From NCBI RefSeq assembly GCF_010119935.1, contig NZ_CP048209.1, forward strand, positions 3,971,001 to 4,035,000: a stretch of 64,000 bases of DNA, given 5' to 3'. This DNA is from Paenibacillus lycopersici. Its GTDB lineage: Bacteria; Bacillota; Bacilli; Paenibacillales; Paenibacillaceae. Below are positions 60,130-64,000 of the stretch, in pieces (the first letter of the stretch is position 1; each line of letters starts with the position of its first letter). Under the pieces are notes generated by a model, which saw only the letters and a program-made list of their open reading frames with translations, ran no database searches and was not told the DNA's origin. The translations under genes were made by a program, and so were the position numbers.

Positions 60130-61086
60130 TTATGAACAGAATGGAACGATATGCTCGAACAACAGCCGTTTGGCCAGCAGCGCGTTGCGCCGGCCGTCGG
60201 GTTCCTTGCGGATCGCCGCGACGAGCCCGAGCGACGGTACGACGAAGATGAATTGGCCGCCGAAGCCTTTGGCGAAGTAGCAATCGACCGATCCGTTATG
60301 CGGCGCGCCGGAAACCCACCAATGATAGCCGTATTCGCCGAAGATGGGCGGGTCGTAATGCTGAAGCCCTTTGTGATGGGAGATCGTCGACGTCTCGACC
60401 CATTGCCGCGGAACGATCTGTTCCCCTTCCCACTCGCCGCCCTGCAAGTACAGCTGGCCGAACTTCGCCATGTCCGCCGTCGTCAGATGCAGCCCGGCTC
60501 CCCCTTCGTAAATGCCCCCGCCGCTGTTCCAGCGCGGCTTGCGGAAGCGAAGCTTGCGGAACAACGTCTCGTGCGCGTAATCGTACGTCGGCATGCCCGT
60601 CGCTTGGGTCAGTATGGCCGACAGCAGATGCGAGCCGCCGGTGTTGTACGCGAACGCGGCGCCGGGCTCATGCGCCATCGGCTGCGCCAGGACGAAAGCG
60701 ATCCAATCGTTGCGGCGCTTCATCTGCCAGTACGGCTTATCGAAATCCGGCCAGTCGAGGCCGGACGTCATCGTCAACAGATGGCGCAGCGTAATCCGCC
60801 CGTACCGCGGATCGGACGCGTCCGCCAGCGAAGGGAAATAGGTAGTCAGCGGCTCTTCGACGTCCGGTATGCGGCCTTCGCCGATCGCGATGCCGACGAG
60901 CGCCGAAACGATGCTCTTCGTGGCGGAGTAGACCGCGCCGATGCGGTCGGCGCCTTTGTCATGCCACGCCCAGATCCGTTTGCCGTCCTTCAGGGCAACG
61001 ACGTCTTTGATTTTCCACTCCGCCATCCGGCGCAGAAGCGCGTCCGTGACGAACGGCGGTTGTTGCAGGGCAGCAGATGCGTTCAT
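60130..61086 (-). CDS. Beta-lactamase-family serine hydrolase
   Basis: 318 residues, class C beta-lactamase/DD-peptidase fold: SxxK motif YSATK (Ser 54, Lys 57), tyrosine motif AYNTG (about 155) and the C-terminal KGFGGQFIFVV. No signal peptide is present, so it is intracellular. Likely an esterase or peptidase rather than a lactamase. AAAGAGG precedes the ATG. It is upstream of the ABC exporter on the same strand, separated by 78 bases. Confidence 0.88.
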   Translation of the reverse strand: MNASAALQQPPFVTDALLRRMAEWKIKDVVALKDGKRIWAWHDKGADRIGAVYSATKSIVSALVGIAIGEGRIPDVEEPLTTYFPSLADASDPRYGRITLRHLLTMTSGLDWPDFDKPYWQMKRRNDWIAFVLAQPMAHEPGAAFAYNTGGSHLLSAILTQATGMPTYDYAHETLFRKLRFRKPRWNSGGGIYEGGAGLHLTTADMAKFGQLYLQGGEWEGEQIVPRQWVETSTISHHKGLQHYDPPIFGEYGYHWWVSGAPHNGSVDCYFAKGFGGQFIFVVPSLGLVAAIRKEPDGRRNALLAKRLLFEHIVPFCS

Positions 61087-61227
61087 AAAAATACCTCTTT
61101 CGGTTGATTTCGACTTTAAGTTCCCGCCAGGACGTGTACAATAAGAAGAGTGAACCTTTGTCGGCCGGGCTTGATTCGCATCGCAAGGCCGCTCACATTA
61201 CATATCCTTGAGGAGGCTTTCCCAACC

Positions 61228-62001
61228 ATGGCATTCATTCAATGCGACTTTTTCTCCGATGTGCTCGGCATCTCCAGCTCGATGTACGTTATTCTGCCGC
61301 AAAACGCGCAATCGCAAATCGGCATGACGTCGAAAGCGGCGCCTAAGAAGCATAAGACGCTGCTGCTGCTGCACGGCTTGTCCGACGATCATACCATTTG
61401 GCTTCGCCGCACGTCCATCGAACGGTACGTCGCCCCGCTCGGCCTTGCGGTCGTTATGCCCGCGGTCAACCGCAGCTTCTATTCGAACATGGCGAGCGGC
61501 GCCGATTATTGGACGTTCATCAGCGAAGAGCTGCCGGCGATTGCCCGCTCGTTCTTCCCGCTGTCGGACCGCCGCGAGGACAATTTCGTCGCCGGCTTGT
61601 CGATGGGCGGTTACGGCGCGTTCAAGCTTGCCCTCAATAAGCCGGAGCAATACGCGGCGGCCGCAAGCCTGTCCGGCGCGCTCGACGTATCGACGTTCGA
61701 GGAACGGGCGCCGCAGGATTTCAAGCTGATCTACGGCACGTCCGAGAATGTCAATGCGCTGCCGAACAACCTGTTCCTCGCCTCGGAGAAGCTGAAAGCT
61801 TCCGGCCAGCCGATCCCGAATCTGTACCAGTACTGCGGCACGGAAGATTTCCTGTACGCGGATAACATTAAATTCCGCAACCACGCGCAGCAGCTCGGAC
61901 TTCCGCTAACCTATACCGAAGCGCCCGGCGATCATAGCTGGGGCTACTGGGATACGTACATCCAGCATGTGCTGGAATGGCTGCCGCTCGACGAGCAGTA
62001 G
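61228..62001 (+). CDS. Alpha/beta-hydrolase esterase (EstA/FrmB-like)
   Basis: 257 residues: nucleophile elbow GLSMGGYG (Ser 125), Asp in YCGTEDFLY and His in GDHSWGYWD. It matches the tributyrin esterase and S-formylglutathione hydrolase family; with no glutathione pathway apparent, general esterase is more likely. GAGGAGG lies 11 bases before the ATG at 61228, preferred to the open frame at 61150. Ends at a 12-pair terminator convergent with the propeller gene. Confidence 0.88.
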   Translation: MAFIQCDFFSDVLGISSSMYVILPQNAQSQIGMTSKAAPKKHKTLLLLHGLSDDHTIWLRRTSIERYVAPLGLAVVMPAVNRSFYSNMASGADYWTFISEELPAIARSFFPLSDRREDNFVAGLSMGGYGAFKLALNKPEQYAAAASLSGALDVSTFEERAPQDFKLIYGTSENVNALPNNLFLASEKLKASGQPIPNLYQYCGTEDFLYADNIKFRNHAQQLGLPLTYTEAPGDHSWGYWDTYIQHVLEWLPLDEQ

Positions 62002-62017
62002 GTCGGACCTATCGCAA

Positions 62018-62061
62018 CAAAGCCGCAGACGGCAGGCTCGCGCCCGCAATCTGCGGCTTTG
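62018..62061. terminator. Bidirectional terminator between esterase and propeller genes
   Basis: CAAAGCCGCAGA/TCTGCGGCTTTG, 12 perfect pairs around a 20-base loop, serving both strands. Confidence 0.75.
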
Positions 62062-62073
62062 TGCTGTCCGGCG

Positions 62074-63408
62074 CTAGCCTTGCAGCAGGATCGGCGATAT
62101 CGCGACGCCGGAAGGGAAGCTCCCCGTCGGCAGGATCGCGATCGGCAGCTGGCTGGCCACCTCGATGACGGCAACGTATCCGAAAGTAAGAATCGTGACG
62201 TAAATCTTGAGTCCGTCGGAGGTAATGGCGATGCTGCTGGCATTGCTCCCTTTCGGCAGCTCGATCTTCGTCAGAATTTCGTTGCGGGCGACGTTGACCG
62301 CTACGATCTCGTCGGATCCTCGGCATACCAAGTACGCGAGCGCGCCGTCCGGCGTCACGATCAGCTGCTGCGGCTCGCTGCCGGCATCCAGCTGCACTAC
62401 TGCGACGATGGCATGGTTCGAGGTTTGCAGGCAATAGACGCGGTCGTGATGAATATCGGTAATGTACGCGTACATGCCGTCCGGCGTAAGCGCGACCGCC
62501 GACGGCTGCGCGCCGAGCGGCAGCTTGACGGTTACCGTGACGGCAAGCTTCTCCGTGTCGATGACGGCGATCGTGCCGCGGTTGATCAGGCAGCAGTACG
62601 CCTTCTTGCCGTCCGGCGAGACGGCGATCGCCGCCGGATCGCTCCCGCGCGGCAGCGGAACGAGCTTGATCAGCGAACGGGCGTCCATGTCGAATACGGC
62701 GACGTAGTCCTGAATGACGGTCGTCACGTACGCCCTCGCCCCGATGGGAGCAGCCGCTAGCGCGAGCGGTACGGCATCCTGCGGGAACGACAATTCGCCG
62801 CTCGTTTCGTGCGTGAGCGTATCGATGATTCGGACGGTTTTATCCCCTTGACAGACGACGTAGACTTCCCTGCCGTCCGGCGAGAACTCCAGCATGCGCG
62901 GGCTGCTCCCGGCCGGAAGCTTGATCGTCGCCACCCTGGCGCTCGTATCGGTCTGTATGACCGTCAGCGTATGCTGCGTATGATTGGCCACGTAGGCGTG
63001 CAGCAGATCGTCGGCGTTCGCCGCCTGCGGCTCCAGCACATGCTGCGCGATTACGCCTCCCGCTTCGTCCAGCTCCGCGAACGAAGCGGTAATCTCGCCC
63101 GCGGCCAAGCCGCCGACCGTTACGCGAATGCCGTACACGGACAGCAGCAGCACGTCGCGCGTGACGGAGAACAAGCTTCTAGGGCGTCCGGCAGGGCTGA
63201 GCGCTACGTTCGCGAGCGTTTCCGTCTGAAGCGTGCCGAACCCTTTGTCCAGCGCCGCCTCCCCTTCTCCGTTAGCGCCTTCCGATACGGAGTACAGCTG
63301 GACGACCACCCTTGCCCGCTGCCTGCCCCGATTCACGATGCTGATGTTCAAACTCGCCGTACGCCGCTTCTCCAGATTATACAGAAGTCCTGTGTCCAAT
63401 ATTGGCAA
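62074..63408 (-). CDS. YVTN-type beta-propeller protein
   Basis: 444 residues: an N-terminal 130-residue beta domain (SLNISIVNRGRQRARVVVQLY), then seven YVTN/YNCE-like repeats such as SPDGREVYVVCQGDKTVRII, SPDGKKAYCCLINRGTIAVID and TPDGMYAYITDIHHDRVY. No signal peptide is visible, so location is unclear. The start is a TTG (MPILDTG) at 63408 with GAGGAGG eight bases upstream. The role is unknown; such propellers mediate protein binding or act as lactonases. Confidence 0.88.
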   Translation of the reverse strand: MPILDTGLLYNLEKRRTASLNISIVNRGRQRARVVVQLYSVSEGANGEGEAALDKGFGTLQTETLANVALSPAGRPRSLFSVTRDVLLLSVYGIRVTVGGLAAGEITASFAELDEAGGVIAQHVLEPQAANADDLLHAYVANHTQHTLTVIQTDTSARVATIKLPAGSSPRMLEFSPDGREVYVVCQGDKTVRIIDTLTHETSGELSFPQDAVPLALAAAPIGARAYVTTVIQDYVAVFDMDARSLIKLVPLPRGSDPAAIAVSPDGKKAYCCLINRGTIAVIDTEKLAVTVTVKLPLGAQPSAVALTPDGMYAYITDIHHDRVYCLQTSNHAIVAVVQLDAGSEPQQLIVTPDGALAYLVCRGSDEIVAVNVARNEILTKIELPKGSNASSIAITSDGLKIYVTILTFGYVAVIEVASQLPIAILPTGSFPSGVAISPILLQG

Positions 63409-63555
63409 AGGGCAGACCTCCTCGACTCTTCCATTCCTCTATTCTATGTGCCGAAGAAACGAATGGAGAGGGGCATCCTCCCAAAGCCGTTTGGTAGATT
63501 GCAAACGCCTGCGGCGCGAAATCGAAGTGTCTGTGCGGTCAGACACGGCTTCGCT

Positions 63556-63765
63556 TCAGCCTTGCGGCCCTTCCGCCAGCAGCGACCGGATTTCATCCAG
63601 CCGGGCGATCATCGTCTTCAGCTCGATGGCGAGGAAATCCTCGTCGGCTTGGCGGAACGCGTCGCGCAGCCGTTCCAATTGCCCGATCGCGGCAGGCAGC
63701 TCGCGGAACGCTTCTTCCGCATGCGCATAATAGGGATGTATGTTCGTCGAACTCGGATTGCTCAC
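63556..63765 (-). CDS. Small helical hypothetical protein
   Basis: 69 residues starting at a GTG nine bases after AGAGG: MSNPSSTNIHPYY then a long amphipathic helix (AFRELPAAIGQLERLRDAFR, ADEDFLAIELKTMIARLDE). Coiled-coil-like; no family is recognised. It precedes the propeller gene on the same strand with a gap of about 150 bases. Confidence 0.6.
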   Translation of the reverse strand: MSNPSSTNIHPYYAHAEEAFRELPAAIGQLERLRDAFRQADEDFLAIELKTMIARLDEIRSLLAEGPQG

Positions 63766-63903
63766 AGGTCCATTCCTCTCCTCGGGGCATCGTTGCGATG
63801 CAAATTAGCTCTACTCTAGCATTCCGGAGCGAAGTCTGTAAAGCGGACGCGCGGCCGGAAGCGGCGCAGCCCCGAAGGACAGCCAAGCTGCGGGCATGAT
63901 GAA

Positions 63904-63945
63904 AAATCCCTCCTGCTCGTCCCGATCGGGATGCAGGAGGGATTT
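63904..63945. terminator. Hairpin at the right edge
   Basis: AAATCCCTCCTGC/GCAGGAGGGATTT, 13 perfect pairs around an inner TCCCGATCGGGA palindrome. It could end a gene lying to the right of the window. Confidence 0.6.
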
Positions 63946-64000
63946 CGTTCGCGCGGCGAATAACCGTACACGGTGCGCAGCACCGTTATAAGTAACATCG

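Noticed and set aside
63816..63998. 60-residue minus-strand frame at the right edge
   Set aside because: It spans the hairpin at 63904 and has no RBS.

Overview
The window reads as a chromosomal segment of a high-GC, endospore-forming-type Firmicute, most likely Paenibacillaceae (Paenibacillus/Cohnella-like). This is inferred from gene content: bdbCD-type thiol oxidases, DUF1540 and YdjO-type small proteins, DUF6509-like and DUF4166/DoxX proteins, CsoR-controlled copZA, a pbuE-like adenine riboswitch, many two-component systems, and strong AGGAGG-type ribosome binding sites with frequent GTG/TTG starts. There are no rRNA or tRNA genes, prophage or CRISPR arrays. Coding is dense and mostly on the minus strand.

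Layout. 1-9.1 kb: metallo-beta-lactamase-fold hydrolase, ArsR/SRPBCC pair, a 50-residue membrane microprotein, an EamA exporter, an M42 peptidase, and a biotin-type ECF system (EcfA, an EcfA-EcfT fusion, divergent bioY) sharing a BirA-type operator. 9.1-16 kb: LtaS-like sulfatase preceded by a radical SAM/SPASM gene, small conserved genes, and a DUF4166/DoxX pair. 16-20.9 kb: an alkylation-repair cluster (adaA, ogt, sensor kinase and response regulator on one strand, alkA divergent) with a 13-copy octamer repeat between the two arms. 21-30.7 kb: a decayed permease, then amidase, response regulator, histidine kinase, lipoprotein, and a sugar-type ABC importer carrying a membrane fusion protein. 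Two promoters here share 11-bp-phased GACAT repeats. 30.9-36.8 kb: GntR/MFS pair, adenine deaminase under an adenine riboswitch, glutathione peroxidase, and a protein with a deoxyribosyltransferase-like C-terminus. 37-41.9 kb: decayed polysaccharide genes (GT8 pseudogene, frameshifted sugar nucleotidyltransferase), a glutamine-rich protein, a secreted GH5 glucanase and an IS remnant. 42-51 kb: dGTPase, odhAB, bdbCD, a DinG-like helicase. 51-55 kb: copZ/copA/csoR with three CsoR boxes and a Met-rich membrane protein. 55-64 kb: NlpC/P60 hydrolase, ClC channel, DUF1540 protein, multidrug-type ABC exporter, serine hydrolase, esterase, and a YVTN beta-propeller.

The most unusual structure is a dispersed, non-coding element of about 179 bp present at three intergenic places (15.93, 41.27 and 55.79 kb). 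Each copy has four units of a roughly 20-bp motif arranged forward, forward, reverse, reverse with nearly invariant spacing (51, 77, 50-51 bp), while the sequence between units is only partly conserved. I do not recognise it as a described element.
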